Shown: positions 7,014 to 15,895 of the stretch, piece after piece | Layout: each line of letters starts with the position of its first letter | How positions within the stretch are numbered: position 1 is the stretch's first letter | Source: Kiritimatiellia bacterium | GTDB taxonomy: Bacteria > Verrucomicrobiota > Kiritimatiellia > RFP12 > UBA3636 | Length of the DNA: 36,190 nucleotides | Assembly (NCBI GenBank): GCA_017424105.1 | Contig: JAFPBK010000124.1 | Location: 1-36,190 of the forward strand | Direction of reading: 5' to 3' | Position numbers and translations under genes: made by a program | Notes under the pieces: model-generated | What the model saw: only the letters and a program-made list of their open reading frames with translations | Told to the model about the DNA's origin: nothing | The model's database searches: none

Positions 7014-9545
7014 TTATTTCTTTGCAAAATTTGGACGCTTATTCTTGTACCAAGCTAGCATTACAGGAGTTGCAATGTAGATGGTTGAGAATGTACTTAC
7101 AATAATACCGATAAGCATGCATGTTGCGAAGCCAAAGATATCGCCAGATGAGAATATCAATAGAGCAACAACAGTGATTAGGGTAGTGATTGAAGTTAGA
7201 AGAGTTCTGCTCAATGTAACATTGATACACTTATTTGCAAGCTCAGGGAATGAAAGCTTGTTGTTAAGCTTTAGCTCTTCACGTACGCGGTCAAATAGAA
7301 CGATTGTATCGTTTACACCGTAACCAACAATTGTTAGCATAGCAGCAACGATTGTTAGGTTGAACTGCATACCTAGTGCTGTGAAGATACCAATTGTGAT
7401 TAGAACGTCGTGAATTAGAGCAACGATTGCACCTAGAGCGAAACCGAACTCAAAGCGTAGTGTGATGTATAGAAGCATTGCAATTGCTGAAAGAGTAATT
7501 GCGATATATGCTGTTCTCTTCATTTCAGAACCGATTTGAGAACCAACTGAGTCAACATCGATAAACTTGAAGCCAGCCTCAGGAAGCTTACCCTTTAGAG
7601 CTGTATCCATAACGCTAGAAATTTCTGTGCCATTTAGCTCTGTGTGAACAGTTGAAACCTCAAGGAAGTTGATCTCTTTCTTTACACCATCAACTTCTTC
7701 TGTTGTGTTCTGGTACTGTGGCTTTGCATCAACAACGCCAGCACCTTCTAGTGCTGCACGAACATTCTCTAGAGGAGCCTTATCCTTGTCTGCTACTTCG
7801 AAAGTAACCTTAGCACCACCTGTGAAGTCAACAGCGAAGATGCTTGCAGGATTGCTTAGGCCACGGATAATTGCAACTGCATCAAGAACAACAATTAAGA
7901 TAACTGCTGCCATAATGAATGCCTTTGTGCGCTTTAGGAAGTCAATCTTGATGTTAGGAGAAACAAGCTCCATCATCTTAATCTTCTTAGTTGTATCAGG
8001 CTTGATTGTTGCCTGGAAGATTAGCTTTGTTACAACAAGTGCTGTGAACATAGAAGCCATGATACCTGCAACAAGTGTTACAGAGAAGCCACGGATTAGA
8101 CCTGTACCAAAGATGAATAGGATGATAGCTGTGATAACAGTTGTTAGGTTACCATCAAAGATTGCTAGGAATGCACGCTGATAACCAGCCATGATAGAAG
8201 CAAATGCTGGGCGACCTGCTGCAAGTTCTTCACGTGTACGCTCGAAGATAAGAACGTTTGCGTCAACTGCCATACCGATTGTTAGAAGGATACCAGCGAT
8301 ACCAGGAAGTGTTAGAACTGGTAGCTTTGTAATTGATGAGCTTGCTGTAGCATCCTGAGCAAATGCGCTCAATACGCCAGAAGCAATCACTGCAAATACT
8401 GGAAGCAATACGATATTTAGAGCAAGAGCAATTGCTGCTACAATACCAATTGCGCGATAGTAAATAACTAGGAATACGAAAATGCCAATGCAGCCAACGA
8501 TGATTGCTAGCTTTGAATTTGCGATTGCATCCTCACCAAGTGTTGGAGAAACGAAGCGCTTACCCATGAACTTTAGAGGAGCTGGTAGAGAACCTGCATT
8601 TAGAACATTCTGTAACTGACGTGCCTCTTCTACAGAGAAGCGGCCTGTGATAATCGCATCGCCATCAATGCGAGATTGGATAGCTGGTGCAGAATATACA
8701 ACATCGTCAAGGATGATTGCTAGCTGCTTACCAATGTTTTTGCCTGTAACTGCAGCAAACTTTCTTCTACCCTCAGAGTCAAATGTTAGGCTGACAATGC
8801 GCTCGCCTGTCTGTGGGTTTGAATCTGCTTTAGCACGTGATAGGTTTTCACCTGTTAGTTCAACTGTGCGCTTTACGAAGATAGGGTAGTAGTAATCAAT
8901 TTTATCTTGAGACTGCTTTTCTAGCATGAAGTTTGTTCCAGGATTTGGATTGCCAAACTTACGTAGGTAAAGAGCATACTCTGAAGATGTATAATCAACA
9001 TTCTGAGAAAGGTCTTTAACATAGCAAGGATTGCCATTGTTGTCTTCTGACATCTTGTAGCCACGTGGAGCTTTGCTGTCGGCTAGTAGCTTAGCAACCT
9101 TCTGAGCTGAGCTTTCAGATACTAGGCTGAACTTTAGGAATGCAACACTGCGAACTAGCTCCTCTGCCTGCTGGCGCTTCTCTTCTGTTGCGCCTGGCAT
9201 CTGTACATAGATACGGCCATTGCTACCGCGTGAGATAACTGGCTCTTCTGTGCCAAGAGCATCGATACGAGCACGAACAACTTCAACTGCTGTTTCGTTA
9301 GCATTGCTCATTGCCTTGTCCATCTTAACAGCAATCTCTTCCTCTGTAAGAGTTTTGCCTTCAGACTCAGCGCGTTCAATAATTGTCTGCTTTAGGGCAT
9401 CCTGATCTATTTCAAGAGTAAAGCTGTATCCGCCCTGAAGATCAAGACCTAGACGAATGTTTTCACCCTTTTTACCAATTAGAATAAATGAAAATGCTAG
9501 TAATACAACTAGAACAATCCATTTCCATAATGCTTCTGTTTTCAT
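7014..9545 (-). CDS. secDF: Protein translocase subunit SecDF (fused)
   Basis: 843 aa, a fusion of SecD and SecF that uses the proton gradient to pull proteins through SecYEG. The SecD half starts with a membrane segment and LGLDLQGGYSFTLEID, then the large periplasmic region ending near GRFSVEEARQLQNVLNAGSL. A membrane block follows with LPGIAGILLTIGMAVDANVL and IFERTREEL. The SecF half begins about residue 540 with another membrane segment, DFTGGAKVTFEV and a closing membrane block with IVGYGVNDTIVLFDRVREEL. Both halves carry the typical Asp-containing motifs of the fourth membrane segment. The order tgt-yajC-secDF is widely conserved in bacteria. Confidence 0.97.
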   Translation of the reverse strand: MKTEALWKWIVLVVLLAFSFILIGKKGENIRLGLDLQGGYSFTLEIDQDALKQTIIERAESEGKTLTEEEIAVKMDKAMSNANETAVEVVRARIDALGTEEPVISRGSNGRIYVQMPGATEEKRQQAEELVRSVAFLKFSLVSESSAQKVAKLLADSKAPRGYKMSEDNNGNPCYVKDLSQNVDYTSSEYALYLRKFGNPNPGTNFMLEKQSQDKIDYYYPIFVKRTVELTGENLSRAKADSNPQTGERIVSLTFDSEGRRKFAAVTGKNIGKQLAIILDDVVYSAPAIQSRIDGDAIITGRFSVEEARQLQNVLNAGSLPAPLKFMGKRFVSPTLGEDAIANSKLAIIVGCIGIFVFLVIYYRAIGIVAAIALALNIVLLPVFAVIASGVLSAFAQDATASSSITKLPVLTLPGIAGILLTIGMAVDANVLIFERTREELAAGRPAFASIMAGYQRAFLAIFDGNLTTVITAIILFIFGTGLIRGFSVTLVAGIMASMFTALVVTKLIFQATIKPDTTKKIKMMELVSPNIKIDFLKRTKAFIMAAVILIVVLDAVAIIRGLSNPASIFAVDFTGGAKVTFEVADKDKAPLENVRAALEGAGVVDAKPQYQNTTEEVDGVKKEINFLEVSTVHTELNGTEISSVMDTALKGKLPEAGFKFIDVDSVGSQIGSEMKRTAYIAITLSAIAMLLYITLRFEFGFALGAIVALIHDVLITIGIFTALGMQFNLTIVAAMLTIVGYGVNDTIVLFDRVREELKLNNKLSFPELANKCINVTLSRTLLTSITTLITVVALLIFSSGDIFGFATCMLIGIIVSTFSTIYIATPVMLAWYKNKRPNFAKK

Positions 9546-9585
9546 TTTATTATACCTTAGTTTAATATTATGTTTGTTATATTAT

Positions 9586-9930
9586 TTAGCGTGCCTCAAC
9601 GGAAGGAGTTTCGCCATCCTTGATAGTGCGTAGTACAGCACCACGAGCAATCTCAATAACTGTGTTTGGAGCAATCTGTACCATAAAGGTAGATTCCTTA
9701 ACCTCTGCAATTGTGCCAATTAGGCCACCTGCAAATAGAATCTTTGCGCCAGCACGTAGCTCATTGATTTGCTGCTTACGTTCTTTTTCCTTTCGCTGCT
9801 GTGGACGAATAAGAATAAAATAGAAAATTGCAAATATAATGATGATAGGCAAGAATGAAGCAAAGCCTCCAGCGGATTGTGCTGGCGGTTGAGCTGCTGC
9901 ATTAGCCATAATTGTTGTTAATGTATTCAT
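9586..9930 (-). CDS. yajC: Sec translocase accessory subunit YajC
   Basis: 114 aa single-span protein that associates with SecDF and SecYEG. One membrane segment (about 24-42) is followed by the family signature IRPQQRKEKER and a small domain with GAKILFAGGLIGTIAEV. It lies 40 bases upstream of secDF and 35 bases downstream of tgt in the same run. A second possible start at codon 8 (MANAAAQ) lacks a ribosome binding site, so the first is kept. Confidence 0.95.
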   Translation of the reverse strand: MNTLTTIMANAAAQPPAQSAGGFASFLPIIIIFAIFYFILIRPQQRKEKERKQQINELRAGAKILFAGGLIGTIAEVKESTFMVQIAPNTVIEIARGAVLRTIKDGETPSVEAR

Positions 9931-9965
9931 TTTTATTGTATCTCTCTTTTTTGTTTGTTTTTAAA

Positions 9966-11096
9966 TTAATCTCTACTGCTACGTAGCTCTTCATGAGCAA
10001 TACGTCTAAATTCCTCAAAGGTACCATTATCTAGTGAGGCTCTTAGCTCGCGCATAAATTCCATATAGCAATGAATGTTATGAAGAGTTAACAAGCGAAT
10101 TCCTAATACTTCTCCTGCATTTAGCAAATGGCGGATGTAGGCACGTGTAAAGTTTTGGCAGCAAACACACTTACAACCTTCTTCTACAGGGCGTAAATCT
10201 TGCTTGTATCTGCCAGCTTTGATTTGCACTGAGCCATGGCGAGTAAAGGCAGATCCATTGCGTGCATGGCGTGTAGGTATTACGCAGTCAAACATATCAA
10301 TGCCACGTGCAACCGCTTCTACCATCTGCAATCTGTCTCCAACACCCATCAAATAGCGAGGCTTATCCTCAGGAAGATATGGTGTGCTATCCTCAACTCC
10401 CTTAATAAGAACATCCTCTGGCTCACCAACACTTACTCCACCTACAGCATAGCCATCAAAGCCAATATCTACTAATCCTTCTGCACAGCGTTTGCGTAGC
10501 TCTGGATAAATGCCTCCTTGAACAATGCCAAAGAGCTTTTGTCCATCTGCAAGCTCCTGCTCAGCACAAACCTTTGCCCAAGCCAATGTCTTGGAAATAG
10601 ATTTTTGTGCATATTCAGGTGTGCATGGATATGGGATGCATTCGTCAAAGCACATTGCCACATCAGAGCCAATAGCTTTTTGCATTGCAATTGACTCCTT
10701 TGGACCTAGGAAAAAGCGCTTTCCGTCTATGTGGGAGTTAAACTCAACACCATCTTGACGAATCTTGCGAAGCTTTCCAAGAGAAAATACTTGGAAGCCT
10801 CCACTATCCGTCAAGATTGGTCCATCATATTGCATGAAGCTATGGAGACCACCAACAGCCTCCATAATTTCCTTGCCAGGACGAAGCATCAAGTGATAAG
10901 TGTTAGACAAAATCATTCCTACGCCTAGCTCCTTTAGGTCTCTAGGCTCTAAGGTCTTTACAGTACCTTGTGTGCCAACAGGCATAAAGCAAGGAGTCTC
11001 TACAACCCCATGCTTAGTCATAAGCTGGGAGCGGCGAGCCTCAAAGCCTCCATTTAGCACCTTTGCTGTCTTTAAAACCTTGAATTGTTCTGTCAT
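9966..11096 (-). CDS. tgt: tRNA-guanine transglycosylase
   Basis: Exchanges guanine for preQ1 at wobble position 34 of tRNAs with GUN anticodons. It is 376 aa, the normal bacterial size. TDSGGFQVFSL contains the general acid Asp97, GIVQGG and GYAVGG form the substrate pocket, MFDCVIPTRHARNG contains the nucleophile Asp270, and CKCVCC with the following HN gives the zinc ligands Cys308, Cys310, Cys313 and His339. The later queuosine step, queH, lies about 10 kb away in this window. AAAGAAG precedes the start. Confidence 0.97.
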   Translation of the reverse strand: MTEQFKVLKTAKVLNGGFEARRSQLMTKHGVVETPCFMPVGTQGTVKTLEPRDLKELGVGMILSNTYHLMLRPGKEIMEAVGGLHSFMQYDGPILTDSGGFQVFSLGKLRKIRQDGVEFNSHIDGKRFFLGPKESIAMQKAIGSDVAMCFDECIPYPCTPEYAQKSISKTLAWAKVCAEQELADGQKLFGIVQGGIYPELRKRCAEGLVDIGFDGYAVGGVSVGEPEDVLIKGVEDSTPYLPEDKPRYLMGVGDRLQMVEAVARGIDMFDCVIPTRHARNGSAFTRHGSVQIKAGRYKQDLRPVEEGCKCVCCQNFTRAYIRHLLNAGEVLGIRLLTLHNIHCYMEFMRELRASLDNGTFEEFRRIAHEELRSSRD

Positions 11097-11143
11097 TTTA
11101 CTTCTTTACTATATAATATATATTAGAAACTATAGCTTGATAA

Positions 11144-12499
11144 CTATTTTGCACTCTGCTGGCGAATAACTTCATAAAATGCTAACGCTCCAGCAACACC
11201 AGCATTTAGTGAACCTACCTTACCAAACATAGGTAGACGTGCCAGGTTGTCACAGCGCTCGCGAACTAGGCGACCAAGACCCTGTCCTTCACTGCCAATT
11301 ACGATACAAACCTTGCCTTTAAAGTCAATGTCTGTATAATTCTTGGATTCAGGAAGAGCCTCAAGACCTGTTGTCCATACATTGTATTTCTTTAGTCTGT
11401 CAATTACTTCAGAGATATTTGGAACAAGAGCAATGCGAATATGCTCTGCTGCACCAGCTGATGCACGAACTGCTGCAGGAGTTACACCAACTGCTCTGTC
11501 AGCAGGAAGTACAACACCCTTAACACCTGCGCACTCACAGGAACGAATGATAGAACCTAAATTCTGTGGGTCAACTACATGGTCAATGATAACAAAAAGC
11601 TGATTCTCTTCATCCTCTTTTTCTGCCTCTGCATATAGCTCATCGATATCTACATAAGGATAGTCAGCACAAACAGCAACAACACCCTGATGATTTGCAG
11701 AATTCATCCATGCATCTAGTGTCTCACGCTTATGCTTAAGAATACGAATACCACGCTCTTCACATGTCTTCTTAATCTCATCTACTTCATCGCTATCCTT
11801 TACACCATCAGCTAGAACCATATCTAGTACCTGACGGCGATTTGCTCTTAGCATCTCGATTACTGGCTGGCGACCAAATAGTAGCTCACCTTCTGGGCGT
11901 GAAGGAACAGACTCAAGCTTCTTTGCTGGTGCTACATCCTCAGCAGCATCAAAGCTCTTGCGCTTAAAGCCATTGTCTCTCTTCTCATCACGGTCAAAGC
12001 TACGCTTTTCATCGCGCTCCCATGGCTTCTTAAATCCGCCATCACGCTTGCCACCGCCGAAGCCGCCACGATCGCGCTTCTCACCGCGACCAAACCCGCG
12101 ATCTTCGTCACGCTCCCATGGCTTCTTAAATCCGCCATCGCGCTTGCCACCGCCGAAGCCACCACGCTCGCGCTTCTCACCGCGGCCAAAGCCACGATCT
12201 TCGTCACGCTCCCATGGCTTCTTAAAACCGCCATCGCGCTTGCCACCGCCGAAGCCGCCACGATCACGCTTCTCGCCGCGACCAAAGCCACGATCTTCAT
12301 CGCGCTCCCATGGCTTCTTAAATCCGCCATCACGCTTGCCACCGCCGAAGCCACCACGCTCACGCTTCTCACCACGGCCAAAACCGCGATCTTCGTCACG
12401 CTCCCATGGCTTCTTAAAGTTACCACCATCGCGCTTTGATGAACCTGCATCATTATCGCGCTCCCATGGCTTTTTGAAAAATGCTGTAAATTTACTCAT
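11144..12499 (-). CDS. rlmB: RlmB-like SpoU-family rRNA 2'-O-methyltransferase with repeat-rich N-terminus
   Basis: The last 246 residues (206-451) are a complete RlmB-type enzyme, which methylates the 2'-OH of G2251 in 23S rRNA with S-adenosylmethionine. They show LLFGRQPVIEML (substrate-binding domain), IIDHVVDPQNLGSIIRSCEC, then IVIGSEGQGLGRLVRERCD and RLPMFGKVGSLNAGVAGALA of the knotted SPOUT fold. The first 205 residues are an unusual addition: six copies of KPWERD, four of them inside nearly identical 32-residue units (30-157) rich in Arg, Gly, Lys and Asp. This region is surely disordered and is likely to bind RNA. The exact rRNA target is inferred from the family. The gene follows the RRM gene by 26 bases. 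Confidence 0.9.
   Translation of the reverse strand: MSKFTAFFKKPWERDNDAGSSKRDGGNFKKPWERDEDRGFGRGEKRERGGFGGGKRDGGFKKPWERDEDRGFGRGEKRDRGGFGGGKRDGGFKKPWERDEDRGFGRGEKRERGGFGGGKRDGGFKKPWERDEDRGFGRGEKRDRGGFGGGKRDGGFKKPWERDEKRSFDRDEKRDNGFKRKSFDAAEDVAPAKKLESVPSRPEGELLFGRQPVIEMLRANRRQVLDMVLADGVKDSDEVDEIKKTCEERGIRILKHKRETLDAWMNSANHQGVVAVCADYPYVDIDELYAEAEKEDEENQLFVIIDHVVDPQNLGSIIRSCECAGVKGVVLPADRAVGVTPAAVRASAGAAEHIRIALVPNISEVIDRLKKYNVWTTGLEALPESKNYTDIDFKGKVCIVIGSEGQGLGRLVRERCDNLARLPMFGKVGSLNAGVAGALAFYEVIRQQSAK
12029..12412 (-). repeat. Four tandem 96-bp in-frame repeats
   Basis: Four 96-bp units encode residues 30-157 of the methyltransferase, each KPWERDEDRGFGRGEKR then E or D, followed by RGGFGGGKRDGGFK. 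The variable residue alternates E, D, E, D, and the bases around it alternate too (GCCACCACGCTC against GCCGCCACGATC on the plus strand), which suggests that a two-unit block of 192 bp was duplicated. Other scattered differences do not follow this alternation. Partial units flank the array on both sides. It is visibly richer in G+C than the surrounding sequence. Confidence 0.95.
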
Positions 12500-12525
12500 T
12501 GTGTGTTTTCTAACTATATTTGATT

Positions 12526-13143
12526 TTAGCGATTAGTTTGGCGTGTATTTGTACGTGCCTCGTTAACATGAATCTTGCGGCCCTTAATCTCTTTGTTGTT
12601 TAATGCTCGGATTGCTTCCTCAGCTTCTGTGCGATGAGGCATCTCAACAAAGCCATAACCCTTTGATTTACGGCTATTGTGCTGTGTGATGATGCGAGCA
12701 GATGTAACAATACCAAACTTCTCAAATTCCTTGCGTAGCTCGGAATTACCCATTTCGTAGCTTAGATTACCAACGTAAATCTCTACTGCATTTGGGTTAG
12801 ATTTAAAGGACTTTTTCTTGCCCTTGTTATTAGCTGCCTTTTTCTTTGATTTAATAATTGATGCAATTACAAATAGAATAATTACTACAACTAGAATAAT
12901 TACTACAACGATAGCAATCCCACCATAAATAGGAGCAGAATTGCATTCCTCGTCTGCACAAGCTTCTTGTGCTGGTTGCTCTGTTGTTGTTATTACTTGT
13001 CCTGCATCTTCTACTGGTACAATATCTTCTGTAGCAGGAGTCTCTGCCTGTTCGTTTGCTACAGTAGTATCAACTACTTCATTTGTCTTTTCTTCAACAG
13101 CTTCTGAAACTGCCGCTATTGAATTGTTGGATATATCTTCCAT
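12526..13143 (-). CDS. Membrane-anchored RRM RNA-binding protein
   Basis: 205 aa from the ATG at 13143. The open frame extends 16 codons further to a GTG at 13191, but only the ATG has a plausible ribosome binding site (GAGAAAG). Residues 1-70 are acidic and Thr/Glu-rich, 74-97 form a strongly hydrophobic membrane segment, and 98-113 are Lys-rich. Residues 121-196 are a canonical RRM with RNP2 IYVGNL (122-127) and RNP1 KGYGFVEM (161-168). The positive charge after the membrane segment predicts that the RRM faces the cytoplasm. Small bacterial RRM proteins are usually soluble, so the membrane anchor is the unusual part. It lies between rpoD and rlmB. Its RNA targets are unknown. Confidence 0.85.
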   Translation of the reverse strand: MEDISNNSIAAVSEAVEEKTNEVVDTTVANEQAETPATEDIVPVEDAGQVITTTEQPAQEACADEECNSAPIYGGIAIVVVIILVVVIILFVIASIIKSKKKAANNKGKKKSFKSNPNAVEIYVGNLSYEMGNSELRKEFEKFGIVTSARIITQHNSRKSKGYGFVEMPHRTEAEEAIRALNNKEIKGRKIHVNEARTNTRQTNR

Positions 13144-13313
13144 TTTGTTTCTTTCTCGGTTTCTTCCGTGGATTTTTTTATTGCGCTCCACATACGCTGG
13201 TTCTAGTTAGGCACGAGAGGATTTCGGATACATAAACTTTTTTGCACAAATAAATCCCGTCGCACTCATCGTCTTCTCATACTAGGAAGCCTTCCAGCCT
13301 CCAAAATTGTTTA

Positions 13314-15806
13314 TTAATTTCCGTCAATAAATCCTTGTAAACGCTTTAAGCGGGTTGGGTGGCGTAGTTTCTTAAGAGCCTTAGCTTCAATTTGGCGAAT
13401 ACGCTCACGTGTAACATTGTACTCCTTACCAACCTCTTCAAGTGTCTTAGCATAGCCAGTGCTTAGACCAAAGCGAGCCACAATAACTTGTTTCTCACGC
13501 TCGCTAAGAGTATCTAATACCTCAGAGATTCTTTCCTTCAACATTGCATATGAAGCTTGATCTGCTGGATTTTCTGCGCCTTGATCAGCAATAAAATCAC
13601 CAAAGTGTGCATCTTCGCTGTCACCTACTGGGCTTTGCAAAGAAATTGGTTGCTGTGACATTTTAATCACCTGACGAACTCTGTCCAAAGGAAGATTCAT
13701 TTTCTCAGAAATCTCCTCAGGAGTTGGCTCGCGGCCCTTTTCTTGAACAAGTGTCTTTTGTACGCGAAGCAGACGATTGATTGTCTCAATCATATGCACT
13801 GGAATACGAATTGTTCTTGCCTGATCTGCAATCGCACGAGTAGCTGCCTGACGAATCCACCAAGTTGCATAAGTGGAGAACTTGTAACCACGGCGATATT
13901 CAAACTTCTCAACAGCCTTCATTAAGCCTGTGTTACCTTCTTGAATCAAATCAAGGAAGGATAGACCACGATTCATATAGCGCTTAACAATAGAAATTAC
14001 AAGACGTAGGTTTGCTTCAACCATCTCTGTTCGTGCCTTTGCACCTTCCGCCAGAGCAGTGCGAAGCTTATCAAAGTCATGTAGGAATTCCTCTGGTTCC
14101 ATTAAGAATTCGCTAGCAATTTCTTCTTGTTTTGCTGTAATTTCTTCTAGCTTCTGTTGGCGAGCCTTTGTCTTGCGCTCTTTTTCTACTTGCTCTTTCT
14201 CTACAATCAAATTCTTGTAAACTTTGTAGATTTCTTCCTCTGCACGCTGAGCAAGATTTTCAAGAGTCTTCTGCTTGAAACTTAGATTTTCATAGTTAGC
14301 AAGAAAGTCTGTGTGCTTTGCATTTAGCTTTGCTTGCTTCTCTGCAATAATTGATTCGCGACGCTTTACAGAAAGATTTGCATTGTTATTCTTTGCTTTT
14401 GATACAGCATCATAAGCCTTGAATAAATCTTCCTTTAGGGAATTTAGATCCTTACGGAATGTTTCAATCTTAGCTGTGTATGCATCACGATTATCTGCAA
14501 GTTTATCCATAACGATGCGATCAAAGCGATCTTCTTTTTGCTCAATCTGATCAAGCAAATCAAGATACATTCTAGTTGCAAAGCCGTAACGATTGAATTT
14601 TTCTTTGATAATCTTTTCGTTTTCTTCAATGCGGATGCAAATATCACGCTCCTGTTCGCGAGTTAGTAGCTGTACTTGACCCATTTGGTGAAGATACATA
14701 CGAATAGGATCGTCATAGAAATCTGGGCGAGGTTGTGCTGTAGCACCTGCTTCTTGAGCCTGATTCTGTTTGTTATTAAGATACTCATCAACGTTTGATG
14801 ATGTAATAACATCAATTTGAAGTCTGTTTAATTCAGAGATGTAAAGATCAATATCGTCAGCCTCAACTGTGTGCTCAGGTAGGATATCGTGAATATCTTC
14901 GTAGGTTAAGAAACCACCCTTTGATTCTGCTGTCTTAACAAGTTCTTGAAGCTTTTCAAATTCAAAGTTTGAGTGACGAGAACCCATAGTAAAGGATTCC
15001 ATATCTTCTTCTGATTCGCCAGGGATAGCAAATCCCTTTGAATTGATGTAGCGGTCACTATCGTCATCAGGAGCAGAAAGGAAATCATCGTCGTCATCGC
15101 TAGCTGCAACAGGTCCAATTTCCTCATCATCTTCATCGCCATCGTTATGAACAGAATTACCACTATTTTCTGTTTTGATGATTTCGTTGATAATCTTCTC
15201 GTCAAATTCTAGGACCTCTTCATCTAGCTCTGCAAGCTCATCGTCTGAAGGAGCGATTTCTTTGTTATCGTCAAAATCTCCATCAAAGAAATCATCATGT
15301 TCAAACTCCGAGTTTGGATTGTAATCATCAAAATCATCAAACATATCTAGGTCACTATGGCGATTGCTGCGACGAGCAGGCTTGTCAAATGCTGGATCGT
15401 CATAGCTGTCAAAACCAATATCAGAGTCTAAATCATCGTCATCATCGTCAAAGTCATCAATACGAGGAGCTGATTTCTTAGGCTTTTCGTTCTTCACTTT
15501 TTCTGGGATAGCCTTTGAAGTCTTTACTGTTTTAGAGGAGCTTTTCTTGCTGTCCTTTGAAGTTTTTGTTTCTACAACGTCTTTCTCTTCTGCTTGTTTC
15601 TTTGTGTTATCTGCTTTTTTCTCTTTTGAAGCTTTTGTTGATTTTGTGAAAGTATCAACCTTTTCATTTTTCTTTGCTTCAGCAGCTTTAACTTTTTTCT
15701 CTTCCTTTGCAGCAGTGTCATTCTTAACTACTTCTTTTTTCTCAGCAGTAGTAGATGATTTCTTTGTTTCGGTAGATTTTTTTGTGGTTGTTGTAGTTTT
15801 TTTCAT
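13314..15806 (-). CDS. rpoD: Primary RNA polymerase sigma factor (sigma-70)
   Basis: 830 aa. The conserved parts are region 1.1 (about 285-345), region 1.2 ([20 protein letters not shown]), a long non-conserved stretch with coiled-coil character, region 2 ([20 protein letters not shown], then [20 protein letters not shown] and [14 protein letters not shown]), region 3 ([17 protein letters not shown]) and region 4 ([20 protein letters not shown]). It therefore recognises -10 and -35 elements like those listed here. Before region 1.1 lie about 110 residues made almost wholly of Lys, Thr, Glu, Ser and Ala, and then about 150 very acidic residues including [13 protein letters not shown]. This makes it far longer than the roughly 600 aa of E. 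coli RpoD. A hairpin is present in its leader (15833-15859). Confidence 0.96.
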   Translation of the reverse strand: MKKTTTTTKKSTETKKSSTTAEKKEVVKNDTAAKEEKKVKAAEAKKNEKVDTFTKSTKASKEKKADNTKKQAEEKDVVETKTSKDSKKSSSKTVKTSKAIPEKVKNEKPKKSAPRIDDFDDDDDDLDSDIGFDSYDDPAFDKPARRSNRHSDLDMFDDFDDYNPNSEFEHDDFFDGDFDDNKEIAPSDDELAELDEEVLEFDEKIINEIIKTENSGNSVHNDGDEDDEEIGPVAASDDDDDFLSAPDDDSDRYINSKGFAIPGESEEDMESFTMGSRHSNFEFEKLQELVKTAESKGGFLTYEDIHDILPEHTVEADDIDLYISELNRLQIDVITSSNVDEYLNNKQNQAQEAGATAQPRPDFYDDPIRMYLHQMGQVQLLTREQERDICIRIEENEKIIKEKFNRYGFATRMYLDLLDQIEQKEDRFDRIVMDKLADNRDAYTAKIETFRKDLNSLKEDLFKAYDAVSKAKNNNANLSVKRRESIIAEKQAKLNAKHTDFLANYENLSFKQKTLENLAQRAEEEIYKVYKNLIVEKEQVEKERKTKARQQKLEEITAKQEEIASEFLMEPEEFLHDFDKLRTALAEGAKARTEMVEANLRLVISIVKRYMNRGLSFLDLIQEGNTGLMKAVEKFEYRRGYKFSTYATWWIRQAATRAIADQARTIRIPVHMIETINRLLRVQKTLVQEKGREPTPEEISEKMNLPLDRVRQVIKMSQQPISLQSPVGDSEDAHFGDFIADQGAENPADQASYAMLKERISEVLDTLSEREKQVIVARFGLSTGYAKTLEEVGKEYNVTRERIRQIEAKALKKLRHPTRLKRLQGFIDGN

Positions 15807-15832
15807 TATAAGCTTCTATTTTGTGTGTTCTA

Positions 15833-15859
15833 ATAAAGCAAACAAGTTTTCTGCTTTAT
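15833..15859 (-). promoter_or_regulatory. Hairpin in the rpoD leader
   Basis: ATAAAGCA (15833-15840) and TGCTTTAT (15852-15859) form a perfect 8-bp stem with an 11-base loop, 27 bases before the rpoD start and about 40 bases after the stop of the pseudopilin-like gene. ATAAAGCA occurs again on the minus strand near 15890. It could be a processing site or weak terminator that separates the two genes. Confidence 0.35.
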
Positions 15860-15895
15860 CAACATTGTTGTTATGATTGTTGTTGTATTGCTTTA

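Noticed and set aside
11958-12536. A 192-aa plus-strand frame opposite the rlmB repeats, rich in Ser, Arg and Pro
   Set aside because: It is the antisense of the 96-bp repeats, which are open in several frames because of their composition. The minus-strand frame ends in a complete SpoU enzyme, while this one has no recognisable domain.
13144-13191. Longer RRM protein starting at GTG 13191
   Set aside because: The extra 16 codons have no good ribosome binding site, while the ATG at 13143 has GAGAAAG at a suitable distance.
13192-13313. Possible small RNA or short protein between rpoD and the RRM gene
   Set aside because: The 122 bases are less AT-rich and include a weak stem (GGAGGC with GCTTCC), but there is no T-run, no tRNA-like fold and only a 20-codon frame, so I cannot support a gene.
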